The position numbers were made by a program, and so were the translations under genes. The notes below the pieces were generated by a model that was not told the origin of the DNA, made no database searches, and worked only from the letters and a program-made list of their open reading frames with translations. 64,000 bases of DNA from assembly GCF_000328665.1 (NCBI RefSeq), contig NC_019977.1, forward strand, positions 2,038,011-2,102,010, written 5' to 3'. Shown here one piece after another: positions 26,592 through 36,403 of the stretch. Numbering within the stretch: position 1 is the first letter of the stretch; every line of letters begins with the position of its first letter. The stretch is from Methanomethylovorans hollandica DSM 15978. GTDB taxonomy: Archaea; Halobacteriota; Methanosarcinia; Methanosarcinales; Methanosarcinaceae.

Positions 26592-28232
26592 CTAAAACCA
26601 CTTAGACATGTAGACCCCATCCAAAATATAACCCTGCTTACGATAATATTCCCTTACTCCAATACCACTTATAACAGAGATCTTTTTAAAGCCTGCACCC
26701 TTTGCCACTTCTTCCGCATGTGCAAGCAATTCTGCTCCATAGCCTCTGTGCTGCCAGGCATATTCTTTTGCATGTTCACCTACAGGAACCATAGATCCGT
26801 ATACATGCAACTCCCTGACCAGAGCTGAATTCTGAAGCTCGGGTCGGTAAGGATCATGAGGGAACCTCAATCTCAAAAAACCTATCAAAATATCCGATTG
26901 TATATCTTCAAAAGATATGAAATGTTCCACACCACCACAACAATCATATTTTTCAACAACCAGCTTAATGTTGTCAGGATGAGGATACTTTCCATTAAGA
27001 ATATTATGACCTACCTCGCGGCAGCGGATGCACTGACAGGAACCACCATGTTCTTCCAGCATACTTCTAGCAAGTTGTCTGATATTGCTTTTACGAGTAC
27101 CTGCAAGTATCTGATAAGCAGGAATATCCCGCTGTATCCGTTGTAATCTTACCCATTTAGGCAGGAAGGATTTGATCTTAGCAAGCAGTTCCACAGCATT
27201 TTCATCTGTAAGGGCTTCATATTCCCCGTCCTTCCACATTCTCTGAAGTGCTGTCCCCTCTGTGACCAGTGTAGGATATATTTTCAGATAATCCGGCTTG
27301 AATCTGGTATCTATAAAAAGTTTTTTGAAATTGCGCACATCCCCTTCAATATCCATTCCCGGAAGATGAGGCATCATGTGAAAACCTACTTTCAGAGCGC
27401 TGTCCCTTAGAACCCTATTAGCCTCTGTGGCATCTGCAACAGTATGCCCACGGTTCATCCTGGAAAGGACAAAATCATAGGTGCTCTGCACTCCGATCTC
27501 AACTTTGGTGGCACCTAATTTTAACAGTACATCTACATGATCTTCTTTAGCCCAGTCTGGCCTGGTCTCAAATGTCATACCTACATTGCGGACCTTTGCT
27601 GTCTCATTGGCCTTCTGCACGTCCTCAAGAGTGAGGTAGGGGAAGGTCTTACCAATAGTAGGGACATGTTCACGCCATTGGGTATCAAAAAAATCGTTCA
27701 TTGCTTCAAGACATCGTTTTACATACCATTCCTGATAGTCTAAAGTGCGGGCTGAATATGTTCCCCCCATTATGATCAATTCGGCTTTCCCTATATCATG
27801 CCCTATCTGTTTTAATTGCTCAAGACGGGCAGCGGTTATCCTGTATGGATCATACTCATATTGGATCGCGCGCATTGCAGAGGGTTCCTGCCCCATATAG
27901 CTTTGCGGCGAGTTAAAAGAAGAAGCTGGGCCTCCTGGGCAGGGAACACATGTGCCATGGGGGCAGGGGGCAGGCGATGTCATAGCTGCGATCACAGCTA
28001 CACCTGAGATAGTACGAACCGGTTTTTTCCGAAGGAAATCCCTTACCAATAGTTGCTCTTCTTCGCTACCGGAAATCATAATGTCCGCATTTGTAGGCAG
28101 TGAAGGAAGTTTGTGATGTTTACTTACAAGTTTCTTTGCCTGAACCAATTGATCCGGATCCCGTATCTCGCCATTAAGCACCATTTCCAGAAGCTTGCGG
28201 CAAGCCAGTGTGAATTCACTATTTGCATCCAT
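26592..28232 (-). CDS. elp3: Elp3-family tRNA U34 carboxymethyl-transferase
   Basis: A 546-residue Elp3 homolog. It has a radical-SAM domain with the cysteine motif CPHGTCVPCPGG and following glycine-rich strands, and a C-terminal GNAT acetyltransferase domain (HVYGSMVPVGE, QHRGYGAELLAHAEEVAKGAGFKKISVISGIGVREYYRKQGY). Archaeal Elp3 alone forms carboxymethyluridine at tRNA wobble position 34 using acetyl-CoA and SAM. The GTG at 28238 and the ATG at 28232 are both possible starts; the ATG is used. It follows the RFC paralog by about 15 bases, in the secF-secD-RFC-elp3 cluster. Confidence 0.93.
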   Translation of the reverse strand: MDANSEFTLACRKLLEMVLNGEIRDPDQLVQAKKLVSKHHKLPSLPTNADIMISGSEEEQLLVRDFLRKKPVRTISGVAVIAAMTSPAPCPHGTCVPCPGGPASSFNSPQSYMGQEPSAMRAIQYEYDPYRITAARLEQLKQIGHDIGKAELIIMGGTYSARTLDYQEWYVKRCLEAMNDFFDTQWREHVPTIGKTFPYLTLEDVQKANETAKVRNVGMTFETRPDWAKEDHVDVLLKLGATKVEIGVQSTYDFVLSRMNRGHTVADATEANRVLRDSALKVGFHMMPHLPGMDIEGDVRNFKKLFIDTRFKPDYLKIYPTLVTEGTALQRMWKDGEYEALTDENAVELLAKIKSFLPKWVRLQRIQRDIPAYQILAGTRKSNIRQLARSMLEEHGGSCQCIRCREVGHNILNGKYPHPDNIKLVVEKYDCCGGVEHFISFEDIQSDILIGFLRLRFPHDPYRPELQNSALVRELHVYGSMVPVGEHAKEYAWQHRGYGAELLAHAEEVAKGAGFKKISVISGIGVREYYRKQGYILDGVYMSKWF

Positions 28233-28247
28233 GATCACTATTATATG

Positions 28248-29288
28248 TTAGTTGCAAAAATCTGTCACAAGAGCTTCAAGCTGAATTCTGTCATTAGCAG
28301 CCTGTAGCATTTTAAAGTTGGCATCTGCGATCTTAATGTTCCATCTAGCGATCCTTTGCTCAGGTTCTCCAGACCCTGCAACAATTCTGTGAAGGCGTTC
28401 TAGTATCTCATTGCCTGTAAAACCGTAATCAACCAGCATACGGTCTATGAATTTCCTGGCCTCTATTATATTCCCGACAGTTGCAGCCTCATAGAGCAAT
28501 CTTACATCTCCTACTTCTTCCCTGACAGCAGCCGTATATATGGCTTGGGCCCCTATTGGTTCACCATTTGAGAGAATAACTGCCACCTGTAATGTATTAA
28601 GTGAGGTTGCTACGTTACCTCTTGAATGATACAACAATGCCTGTACTCCATTTTCTGTGATCAGAAAGCCTTCGGTTTCCGCTATATGCTTTATGAAATC
28701 AGCCAGTTTTTCATCAGATACATGCCTGAAAAAAAGCTGTAGACCTCTGGAACGCAGAGGTGCTATCAATCTTGAGGGCTGAGTGGTAGAAAGAATGAAC
28801 CTGCAGGTTGTTGTGTATTTTTCCATTATGCGCCTTAATGCATGCTGTGCATTCGTATCAAGAGTTTCGGAACTGTCTATGAATATGATCTTGTAGTCCG
28901 AGTCTATTGGCGCCATACTTGCATATTCGTTTATTATTTCCTTGAAAACAGAGATCACACTTTTCTGGATCTTCCGTGGGTCATCTGTGCCCAGTATACG
29001 CGTGAACCTCTTGTCCCGGACAAGATAACTTTTACCGTTATCAAAGAAATCGGATGCATTGAAGTAAGTGAAATTTCTCTCAGACCCTTCTCCGTAAATT
29101 TCATTTGCAAGGGCGAAGGCAGCGGTGGCTTTTCCGGAATTGGACGGCCCATACAATAACAGGTGCGGAACATTACGAGATAATGCGAGCCTGCGAAGGG
29201 TATTCACAGACTCTTCATTACCTACAAGCTCCTCAAGCCTTGAAGGTCTATATTTCACAGTCCAAATATCTTTTATGCTTGCTTGCAT
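28248..29288 (-). CDS. Replication factor C small-subunit paralog with degenerate ATPase motifs
   Basis: A 346-residue AAA+ clamp-loader subunit (KYRPSRLEELVGNEE, as in all RFC small subunits). The Walker A is GPSNSGKA (residues 47-54), where T/S is replaced by A. The Walker B is IIFIDSSETL instead of the usual DEAD. The SRC motif is SRG, but its arginine remains. Methanosarcina acetivorans is known to have an RFC with two different small subunits, and this may be the second one. It probably assembles with active subunits to load PCNA while contributing an arginine finger rather than strong ATP hydrolysis; that is inference. It starts two bases after secD. Confidence 0.85.
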   Translation of the reverse strand: MQASIKDIWTVKYRPSRLEELVGNEESVNTLRRLALSRNVPHLLLYGPSNSGKATAAFALANEIYGEGSERNFTYFNASDFFDNGKSYLVRDKRFTRILGTDDPRKIQKSVISVFKEIINEYASMAPIDSDYKIIFIDSSETLDTNAQHALRRIMEKYTTTCRFILSTTQPSRLIAPLRSRGLQLFFRHVSDEKLADFIKHIAETEGFLITENGVQALLYHSRGNVATSLNTLQVAVILSNGEPIGAQAIYTAAVREEVGDVRLLYEAATVGNIIEARKFIDRMLVDYGFTGNEILERLHRIVAGSGEPEQRIARWNIKIADANFKMLQAANDRIQLEALVTDFCN

Positions 29289-29290
29289 AA

Positions 29291-31003
29291 TCAGATCTGA
29301 CCCTCACTTTTATCTTTCAATACTTCATTTATCATCTTTCCATAAACTGGCCTTGCTATTACCACACCTATGAACACACCTATTATGGTGGTTATGGCAA
29401 ATCCTTTGAGGGATCCGAAACCCATCAATACCAATGGACCCATGGCAATTACCGTTGTTGCTGCTGCACCCAATATTATAGTAAATGCCTTGGCTATCCT
29501 GGAAAGATACACCTTTGTAGGAGGTAATTTTCCTTCATACAATACTTCGTCAGTGATGATAACAAGGTGATCAATACCTGTACCAATGGCAGCAATAATA
29601 CCTGCAATACTTGGCAGGTCAAGTTGCCATCCTATCGCAGAGGCGACACCTAATATCATTATTACCTCACTTACAGAAGTACCCACCATAGGGATAAGAA
29701 TTTCCTTTTGGTGATATTTTCTGTACACCACAAAGGCCACTGCGAACAAAGCGATAAGACCTGAGATCACAGATTGTTTCTTGAATTGAGTTCCGAGTGC
29801 TGCATCCACGTGTCCTGCGCCTATGACCTCCACATTGACAGGGAGAGCTCCGGCCCTCAGATGAATCTGAAGCTGCTGTGCTTTTGACTTACCCTCATCA
29901 TCAGAACCTGTAGAAGATTGCCATGAATAGATCGGACCTGTTTCCAATTGCTGAGCAGCAGAGTTACTTAAAGGAGCACTATATACCTCGTTGCCGTCAA
30001 GTAACATTATCAGATTATGCTCCATGGGATTACTTGTAGCCCCGGTCTCGATAGCTGCTTTTTGCAGGGCTAGTGCTCCCGCTTCGTTGAGAGTGAAGGG
30101 TGTAGACCACATTCCATCCTCCTCATTATAACCAACTATCCCGACACTCTCTATATTTTCCCCATATAGTACATGTTTTGTTTCATTGCCTGTTGTCTGG
30201 ATGCGTATCTCGAATTTACCGGGTTTCTCTGCAATCTCCCTTGCTGTTGCCAGATCAATGCCTGCAAAGTCTATGAGGATATACTCATCACCTACAGTCT
30301 TTACAGGTATGTCCTTAAGTCCAAGAGAGTTCATCTTTTCACTAAGGATGGTTTTGGTAAGATCGCGGGTCTCTGCCCTTACCCTGTCTTGATACCGTGA
30401 ACTGCCATCGGCATTTTTAACAATGGAACCGCCCACTGCGTTCATGAGGGCTTCTATCTGCTGCTCTGTTACAGCTGTCCTTATCTCATATTCCACTCCA
30501 TCAGTAGTAACCATTGGAACGATCTCAGCTTTTAATGAATTACCCAGATAGGAATCAATAAGTGTCTCTTTAGAAGTGGTTAGTTTGACTTGTGTAAGCT
30601 CATTTTGCTTACTGATGGTGTATTCACCCAATCCAAGGAGATCCATCTGAGAATTTGTAATGGTACCAGGAGTTGTGAACGTGATGGTCTGGGTTTGGGC
30701 CTGTCCTTGTACATTCACAGTGGCTGTTGAACCTGTGATCTCGATAGTATTAGTTATCAACGGTTCTATAAGAGCCTTAAGCAGCATATTCATGTCTGCG
30801 TCTACCTGCACCAGTGCGCCCTGAAGCTTAACCTGTAACCATGAGCCACCTTCCAGGTCCAGCCCATATTTGAGATTTGTCGTAAATCCATCTTCAGAGT
30901 TATATCCGGGATGAATGAAAACTATCGATCCCAGAAGAGCAATTATGAAGATTATCACCCGTAGATCCCTGAATATACTTTTTGGCTCCTCATCTTCTCT
31001 CAT
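29291..31003 (-). CDS. secD: Protein-export membrane protein SecD
   Basis: A 570-residue archaeal SecD. It has an N-terminal membrane helix (IIFIIALLGSIVFI), a large external domain with the D1 signature LKYGLDLEGGSWLQV, and a C-terminal bundle of about five helices of the RND type (GLIALFAVAFVVY, SIAGIIAAIGTGIDHLVIITDEVL). With SecF it uses the ion gradient to pull exported proteins through SecYE-beta. The start overlaps the end of secF by four bases. The insertion-rich external domain is typical of archaea. Confidence 0.93.
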   Translation of the reverse strand: MREDEEPKSIFRDLRVIIFIIALLGSIVFIHPGYNSEDGFTTNLKYGLDLEGGSWLQVKLQGALVQVDADMNMLLKALIEPLITNTIEITGSTATVNVQGQAQTQTITFTTPGTITNSQMDLLGLGEYTISKQNELTQVKLTTSKETLIDSYLGNSLKAEIVPMVTTDGVEYEIRTAVTEQQIEALMNAVGGSIVKNADGSSRYQDRVRAETRDLTKTILSEKMNSLGLKDIPVKTVGDEYILIDFAGIDLATAREIAEKPGKFEIRIQTTGNETKHVLYGENIESVGIVGYNEEDGMWSTPFTLNEAGALALQKAAIETGATSNPMEHNLIMLLDGNEVYSAPLSNSAAQQLETGPIYSWQSSTGSDDEGKSKAQQLQIHLRAGALPVNVEVIGAGHVDAALGTQFKKQSVISGLIALFAVAFVVYRKYHQKEILIPMVGTSVSEVIMILGVASAIGWQLDLPSIAGIIAAIGTGIDHLVIITDEVLYEGKLPPTKVYLSRIAKAFTIILGAAATTVIAMGPLVLMGFGSLKGFAITTIIGVFIGVVIARPVYGKMINEVLKDKSEGQI

Positions 31004-31911
31004 GCTCTTCTCCTCCTTGCTCCTTTTGTTCCTTCTCTTTTAACATACCAGCGTAGAATTGAAACGTTAGTAAGCCATGTATTTATAATATCAGCCAAGA
31101 GCCCGAATATGAGTACAATAGAAATATCCGAAAGCAGATTGATCTGGGAAAAAGAAGGTATGATCAAATAAGAATATGTGGTCACTACATACAGCACTAT
31201 CAGGGCTGCAAGAGTAGTGGTGGTCATTGTTATACCAGTACCCATAGCATTTGTTATGTTTTCTTCGACTTCTCCTCTTCTCTTAAGCACCCTGGTAGTG
31301 AGCAATATGTCGCTGTCTACAGAGTAACCTATAAGCATAAGCAGCGCTGCAACAGTACCAAGAGATAGCTCGATACCGGCTACATTCATAAAAGCTACTG
31401 CGATAACAATATCACAGAAAGCAGCTAAAACTATTGCCAATGATGGAATGAAGATCCTGAAGATTATGAACACAACAAGAGACATGCCTATGAATGAGAA
31501 AATAACTGCTTTAATTGCCTGTTTTTGCAGATCTGTCCCATAAACCGGACCTATCTGTCTAATCTCCACATTCTGATAAGTATCCGTAACATCCTGGGTA
31601 AGACTCAGCTGTTCTTCATTGGATAGTGGACCAAATTGTATGACTGTCCTTGAGCCTGTCTGCCGTACGTCAGTCAGAGGATAAGCCGAATACTTTTCCT
31701 TAAGAGCAGCTGCCGGCGTATCAGTTGTCAGAGAGATCATTGTACCACCTTTGAATTCCATGCCCAGTTTCACCGGTGCCCCGGTCGTAGCTAAGGTGAA
31801 GGCAATGATTAATATGGCTATAAGGAAGATAGCAACAGGCAAAACCAGCAATTGTCGGTCGTTGTGCTTCCTTACGAACGAATCCAGTTTTTCCGTAAGA
31901 GATAGACTCAT
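31000..31911 (-). CDS. secF: Protein-export membrane protein SecF
   Basis: A 303-residue SecF. It has an N-terminal helix (QLLVLPVAIFLIAILIIAFTL), the conserved GMEFKGGTMISL domain, and about five C-terminal membrane helices with the SecF motif GYSVDSDILLTTRVL. It forms the SecDF complex with the downstream gene. A TTG at 31926 is in frame, but the ATG at 31911 has a GGAG about nine bases upstream and is chosen. It is the first gene of the secF-secD-RFC-elp3 run. Confidence 0.92.
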   Translation of the reverse strand: MSLSLTEKLDSFVRKHNDRQLLVLPVAIFLIAILIIAFTLATTGAPVKLGMEFKGGTMISLTTDTPAAALKEKYSAYPLTDVRQTGSRTVIQFGPLSNEEQLSLTQDVTDTYQNVEIRQIGPVYGTDLQKQAIKAVIFSFIGMSLVVFIIFRIFIPSLAIVLAAFCDIVIAVAFMNVAGIELSLGTVAALLMLIGYSVDSDILLTTRVLKRRGEVEENITNAMGTGITMTTTTLAALIVLYVVTTYSYLIIPSFSQINLLSDISIVLIFGLLADIINTWLTNVSILRWYVKREGTKGARRRRA

Positions 31912-32015
31912 CTTCTGATGCTCCAAGAGTGTAAGAGTGATGGAAATTGAGATTTATATTTTGTTTCCAACATACACTACAACTTATATATACTACTTGC
32001 TATTTTTATAAGTCG

Positions 32016-32477
32016 ATGATAGAGAGGCCGGGATTAGACGAATATTTCCTCGAAATAGCTACCGTTGTAGCAAAAAGGTCAACATGCCTGAGAAACCAGG
32101 TGGGTGCTGTGATCGTCAAGGATAAAAGGATACTTTCCTCAGGCTATAATGGTGCCCCCAGGAACATGGCCCATTGTCTTGACATTGGCTGCATCAGACA
32201 GCAGAACAACATCGAATCGGGTACACGCCACGAGAAATGTCGGGCAGTGCACGCCGAGCAGAATGCCATCATCCAGGCAGCACTTTATGGGGTCAGCATA
32301 GACTCGGCAACCTTGTACTGCACACACCAGCCATGCATCCTGTGTGCCAAAATGATCATCAACTCAAATATCAAAAGAGTTGTGTTCCTGCAATCCTATC
32401 CGGATAGGGATTCCATTGAATTCTTTGATGAGGCCGGAGTAGAACTTGTTAACCTGCCCTCAAACCCGGCACCTTAG
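32016..32477 (+). CDS. Deoxycytidylate (dCMP) deaminase family protein
   Basis: A 153-residue zinc-dependent deaminase: [11 protein letters not shown] carries the zinc histidine and catalytic glutamate, and [11 protein letters not shown] gives the two zinc cysteines. The N-terminal region [13 protein letters not shown] and a further cysteine-histidine segment (CRAVH) match dCMP deaminases, which supply dUMP for thymidylate synthesis. The start at 32016 gives the usual family N-terminus ([15 protein letters not shown]). Its last 18 bases overlap the convergent cofE gene. Confidence 0.88.
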   Translation: MIERPGLDEYFLEIATVVAKRSTCLRNQVGAVIVKDKRILSSGYNGAPRNMAHCLDIGCIRQQNNIESGTRHEKCRAVHAEQNAIIQAALYGVSIDSATLYCTHQPCILCAKMIINSNIKRVVFLQSYPDRDSIEFFDEAGVELVNLPSNPAP

Positions 32478-33224
32478 ATATTTCAGGCTTTTTTTAATCA
32501 GATCTTCTTCATCCGACCTATACATTTCCTTTACGGATGCACTATCTTTGGACCTTAATTTCAGGCCACGTATTATCACTACAGGATATCCGCCGTTACC
32601 TTCACCCATAAGCAGGTTCGCAGCTCCTGCGACCTCATCAGCGACAGCTTCTTCTGTGATCTTAAGTTCTTTACCGAACAGATCTTTTTGTCCCTTCCAG
32701 TCTTTGAGAGGATGGATACGATAGACTCCTACAGCAACCCCTGTTTGACCACGCTTAAAGGCTCTCCCATTCGTATCGGTAATGATTACACTGATCTGCG
32801 TACCAGTGTAACTCTCGATCCCCTTTCCAATATATGCAGCGCTTGCATCAGAATCTGCCGGAAGCTCCAGAAGTATTTCCTCTTCAACATTAGATTCATC
32901 AATGCCTGCATTGATGCATATATGGCCATTTTTCATCTCCACAAGCAATACTGGTGAAGAAATCAGGCATTCCCGGCTCCTTTCAAGAACCGCCTGTATA
33001 AACTCGGGAGTGAAACGGATATGTTTGGAGAACTCTACTGCCTCTGCACCAGGAACTATATCCACCAGGGAAAAAGTCCTTCCTTCAGCTTTCCCCACAA
33101 TGGTGGAAGCTATAACTATGACATCCCCATCAAGGATATCGGTTCTTTCACAAATGATCTGTGCGATATCATCCTCTTTTTTTATCAGTGGGATGTTTTC
33201 CACTACAAAAGCCTCGAATCTCAA
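32460..33224 (-). CDS. cofE: Coenzyme F420-0:L-glutamate ligase
   Basis: A 254-residue CofE. It uses GTP to attach glutamates to F420-0, completing coenzyme F420, the hydride carrier of methanogens. Diagnostic blocks are [14 protein letters not shown], the metal/nucleotide-site segment [19 protein letters not shown], and [28 protein letters not shown]. It begins with TTG, with GGTG about six bases upstream. The 3' end overlaps the dCMP deaminase gene tail to tail by 18 bases. Confidence 0.94.
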   Translation of the reverse strand: MRFEAFVVENIPLIKKEDDIAQIICERTDILDGDVIVIASTIVGKAEGRTFSLVDIVPGAEAVEFSKHIRFTPEFIQAVLERSRECLISSPVLLVEMKNGHICINAGIDESNVEEEILLELPADSDASAAYIGKGIESYTGTQISVIITDTNGRAFKRGQTGVAVGVYRIHPLKDWKGQKDLFGKELKITEEAVADEVAGAANLLMGEGNGGYPVVIIRGLKLRSKDSASVKEMYRSDEEDLIKKSLKYLRCRV

Positions 33225-33378
33225 AAATTACACCTGGTGTTAACAGGTCATTAGGCATAAATAAGCCTATCTACATATGAACAGATGCGGCGATGATGAT
33301 AGTTACCCCGACTGAGCAAAATATGAAGAGGTTATTTCCCTGATGCCGTAAATATATAAATTACTGAAAAAAGCGATA

Positions 33379-33403
33379 GTACGTCCATCATATATGGACG
33401 TAC
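33379..33403 (-). terminator. Perfect hairpin after hsp20
   Basis: A perfect 10-bp inverted repeat (GTACGTCCAT / ATGGACGTAC) with a five-base loop lies about 20 bases after the Hsp20 stop. On the minus strand it is followed within 10 bases by six T residues. It probably terminates the Hsp20 transcript. It also lies upstream of cofE, so a regulatory role is possible. Confidence 0.55.
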
Positions 33404-33422
33404 CCTAGAAATTATCCACAAC

Positions 33423-33893
33423 TCATTCGATAAGTATCTTCTGCTTTTCCTCTATCTCTGCCTTAGGTATTTTTATGGTCAGAACGCCATCCTCCAGTTT
33501 GGCTTTCGCTCCTTCTGTCACAACATTCGCAGGCAGGCTGAAGGTCCGGGCAAACCGTGAAAAAGCGCGTTCATGCACCACATATCCTTCCTTCTCTTCT
33601 TCCTTTTCGCGATGCGTGTTTGCATTGATGTAGAGCATATTATTCTTAATATCGATCTCCACATCTTTCTTGTCTACTCCGGGCATGTCGGCCTTTACAA
33701 CTATTTCGTTATCCTTATCCTGCACGTCCATCATGGGTGAAAGCGTGTCTAAGGTCTTTATTTCACCCGAAAGTGACAGTTCACTGAACAGCTGTCTTAG
33801 AAGTCCCTGCATCCTGCCTACCTCTTCAAAGGGATCCCATTTAGATATACCCGAAGGTGTCCATCTTGTAAGACCTTGTTTCATGCAATCCAC
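33423..33893 (-). CDS. Small heat shock protein (Hsp20/alpha-crystallin)
   Basis: A 156-residue chaperone with an alpha-crystallin domain: NEIVVKADMPGVDKKDVEIDI, then the edge strand, the conserved FARTFSLPANV segment and LEDGVLTIKIPK, ending with KQKILIE, an I-x-I-type tail. The N-terminal arm (DPFEEVGRMQGLLRQLF) is the variable oligomerisation part. It holds unfolding proteins under stress. It is monocistronic, with a TATA box and a terminator hairpin on either side. Confidence 0.93.
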   Translation of the reverse strand: MDCMKQGLTRWTPSGISKWDPFEEVGRMQGLLRQLFSELSLSGEIKTLDTLSPMMDVQDKDNEIVVKADMPGVDKKDVEIDIKNNMLYINANTHREKEEEKEGYVVHERAFSRFARTFSLPANVVTEGAKAKLEDGVLTIKIPKAEIEEKQKILIE

Positions 33894-33950
33894 ACCTTTG
33901 AGTATCGGGGTTTAGCCATTCCCCGCATAACTCCAATGAAATACATGAGA

Positions 33951-33962
33951 ATTAATTATAAA
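33951..33962 (-). promoter_or_regulatory. Probable TATA box of hsp20
   Basis: The minus strand reads ATTTTATAATTAAT about 60 bases before the Hsp20 start, the usual place for an archaeal promoter with a leader of about 35 bases. The leader contains a short GC stem (CGGGG / CCCCG around 33906-33925). Confidence 0.45.
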
Positions 33963-33996
33963 ATTTGACTATGGTTAAAAAAAAGAGATTGTGTTC

Positions 33997-35196
33997 TTAT
34001 GTGTGGCGTTGTATCATGAGCTTTACCAGATCAGCAGCATACACAATTCCATAGGATCCCTCCCGCACATCAACTTCATTGAATGCTGTGGCATTGTCGG
34101 GATGTTTCTCATTGGTGGAGTAGATAGCAAAAGGTATGGGATCAGATGTATGCGTCCTCAGGTGCACAGGAGTCGGATGATCAGGCATTACCAGGATGGT
34201 CACATCTGCGGCCATGGAATTAGCACCCTGCAGTATGGTGCCAACAACCTTCTCATCAAAATCCTCGATGGCCTGGATCTTAGCCTTTGCATCTCCCATG
34301 TGCCCTGCCTCATCCGGTGCTTCCACATGTACGACAACGAAATCGTGATCCTTCAGAGCATCCAGTGCATACTCGGCCTTTCCTACGTAATTGGTATCCA
34401 GATAACCTGTTGCTCCGGGCACCTCGATTATATCGAAACCTGCGTATATTCCGATCCCCTTCACAAGATCTACTGCGGAGATGATAGCTCCGGTCTTACC
34501 GTACATATCCCTGAACAGAGGAAATGCAGGCGCACCTCCCTGTCCCCATAACCAGATCGAATTGCCTGGCTTCTTACCTGCTGCTATCCTGTTAAGGTTC
34601 ACAGGATGCTTCGCAAGAATGGCCATGGAAGTATCGATCAATTCACAAAATATCGTACTGTCCTTGCCTTTTGGCATATGATCTTCTTTTTTTTCGCCTA
34701 TCACGTCATGAGGAGGAGTGCACGCGGTTTCAGCACCAAAGTTGTTCTTTGTAACCATCAGATGTCTGTAGCTGATACCCGGATAGAAGCTGATCCCGTC
34801 CTTACCTAACTCTGCATCTACGGTTTGTATAAGTTCCCTGGCCTCTTCGCTTGAAATGTGTCCGGAACTGTAATCAGCGATCATTCCGTCCTCTATAGTT
34901 ATGAGGTTACATCTGAAAGCCACATCATCAGCATCCAATTCAATGCCCATGCTTGCAGCTTCAAGAGGAGCCCGGCCTGAGTAATACTTTTTAGGATCAT
35001 ATCCTACAATAGACATGTTCGCAACATCGCTTCCCGGATGCATACCTTCCGGGACGGTCCGGGCCAGCCCCGCTTTTCCATGGGCAGCAATATAGTCCAT
35101 GTTGGGCGTTCTTGCCTTCTGGAGTACAGTTCTTCCTCCCAGTTCAGCAATAGGTTCATCCGCCATACCATCTCCGATCAGTATTATATATTTCAT
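33997..35196 (-). CDS. apgM: 2,3-bisphosphoglycerate-independent phosphoglycerate mutase, archaeal type
   Basis: A 399-residue member of the alkaline-phosphatase superfamily that interconverts 3- and 2-phosphoglycerate in gluconeogenesis and glycolysis. The N-terminal metal site is [13 protein letters not shown]. The serine nucleophile region is [17 protein letters not shown], and the C-terminal metal motif is [14 protein letters not shown]. Upstream codons are in frame, but the start at 35196 has a GGTG motif and gives the family N-terminus. It lies about 100 bases upstream of hsp20. Confidence 0.93.
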   Translation of the reverse strand: MKYIILIGDGMADEPIAELGGRTVLQKARTPNMDYIAAHGKAGLARTVPEGMHPGSDVANMSIVGYDPKKYYSGRAPLEAASMGIELDADDVAFRCNLITIEDGMIADYSSGHISSEEARELIQTVDAELGKDGISFYPGISYRHLMVTKNNFGAETACTPPHDVIGEKKEDHMPKGKDSTIFCELIDTSMAILAKHPVNLNRIAAGKKPGNSIWLWGQGGAPAFPLFRDMYGKTGAIISAVDLVKGIGIYAGFDIIEVPGATGYLDTNYVGKAEYALDALKDHDFVVVHVEAPDEAGHMGDAKAKIQAIEDFDEKVVGTILQGANSMAADVTILVMPDHPTPVHLRTHTSDPIPFAIYSTNEKHPDNATAFNEVDVREGSYGIVYAADLVKLMIQRHT

Positions 35197-35284
35197 GATA
35201 TACACCAGGGATCCTAAAACCGACAGACTAATCAACTAATAGAAGAAACAAGCATGCAATCACATGTAATGTCCTTTAATTTGT

Positions 35285-36301
35285 ATGATAGTGGTTCCTA
35301 TGAGATATATACGTTTTGTGGTTGTCTGTGTAATGACATTGCTTATTCTGCTGTCTTCCCCAGTTTATTGTTCCCCTGAAGAAGGGGCAATGATATATTA
35401 CTCTGAGGAAACTCTGAGTGCAGGCGATATTGTACAGTTAGAGCAAGGTTATTCTTTCAAGCTCATAGATTCCAGCAAAGACTCCGGAGACATATTATTA
35501 AAAGTGTACTATAAAGATGAAGAGATCGATATAAGGGATTCTTTCGGAGACGAAGATAAACCATTTGAGTACATAGTCACCATGGAAGAAACAAATGAAG
35601 ACAAAAAGGAAGAGGAAATAGATTACGTTGTACTCAGGATCACACCCGTGGATTTTGATGAAAAAGATGATAGGATATATGTTGAAGTGGAGATCGAACA
35701 GTTCCTTGATCCTGAGCAGGAAGATGACGATTTCCTTATGCTGGATACCTCAAAGTCTGTTAAAGTTGGAGAAAGCCTTTCCCTTGAAGACGGTTACACT
35801 CTGGAAGCAAGTGATGTGGAAGATGATTCTGTGATCCTTGAACTGAGCAGGGATGGGAGATCGCTGAAGAAAGAAGAACTGGAAACTGGCGATATATTCA
35901 TTTATTCCAAAAATGTGGATGGCAATTCACGGACCATTTTTATAGCAAGGATAAGTAAATTTTTTGAATCTTCGACCAGTTCCACTGTTATCCTTAAAGA
36001 TGTGACGCAGAGACCTGATCTGGAAGAAAATAGCATAGGAAATGTAGTAAGAGATATATCAAAAAATGTATCTGAAAACAACAATAATGATACGAATCCT
36101 TTGATATCAATACCTGATAGCATTGACAAAAATAAGGGAGAACTTAATAGCTCTGCTACACAAAACATAATGAATCCTTCATCAACACCTGCCACTAACG
36201 GAAATGGGAATGTGACAGATCATGTGAATACTGATAGTTTTATGCCAATTCTATTCATAATTATCATAGCGATAGGAATTGTGATCTTTAAATTGAGCTA
36301 A
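35285..36301 (+). CDS. Surface protein with S-layer-type domains and C-terminal membrane anchor
   Basis: A 338-residue exported protein. It has a signal peptide (MRYIRFVVVCVMTLLILLSSPVYC), an acidic body with two related segments (LSAGDIVQLEQGYSFKLIDSSKDSGDILLKVY and VKVGESLSLEDGYTLEASDVEDDSVILEL), an Asn/Ser/Thr-rich stalk (~250-310) with several N-glycosylation sequons, and a final hydrophobic helix (MPILFIIIIAIGIVIF). The repeated LE-x-GY-x-L pattern is that of the methanosarcinal S-layer duplication domain. It is probably a minor cell-wall protein. Starts at 35285 and 35300 are both possible. Confidence 0.75.
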   Translation: MIVVPMRYIRFVVVCVMTLLILLSSPVYCSPEEGAMIYYSEETLSAGDIVQLEQGYSFKLIDSSKDSGDILLKVYYKDEEIDIRDSFGDEDKPFEYIVTMEETNEDKKEEEIDYVVLRITPVDFDEKDDRIYVEVEIEQFLDPEQEDDDFLMLDTSKSVKVGESLSLEDGYTLEASDVEDDSVILELSRDGRSLKKEELETGDIFIYSKNVDGNSRTIFIARISKFFESSTSSTVILKDVTQRPDLEENSIGNVVRDISKNVSENNNNDTNPLISIPDSIDKNKGELNSSATQNIMNPSSTPATNGNGNVTDHVNTDSFMPILFIIIIAIGIVIFKLS

Positions 36302-36403
36302 AAGTAAAAAATACATTAATCTTACTTTAATGGGTTCATAATCTTTATATCACACAATCTTCTTTATAGTGCAATCCATAACCGCGGAAAGTGTGAAATT
36401 AAT

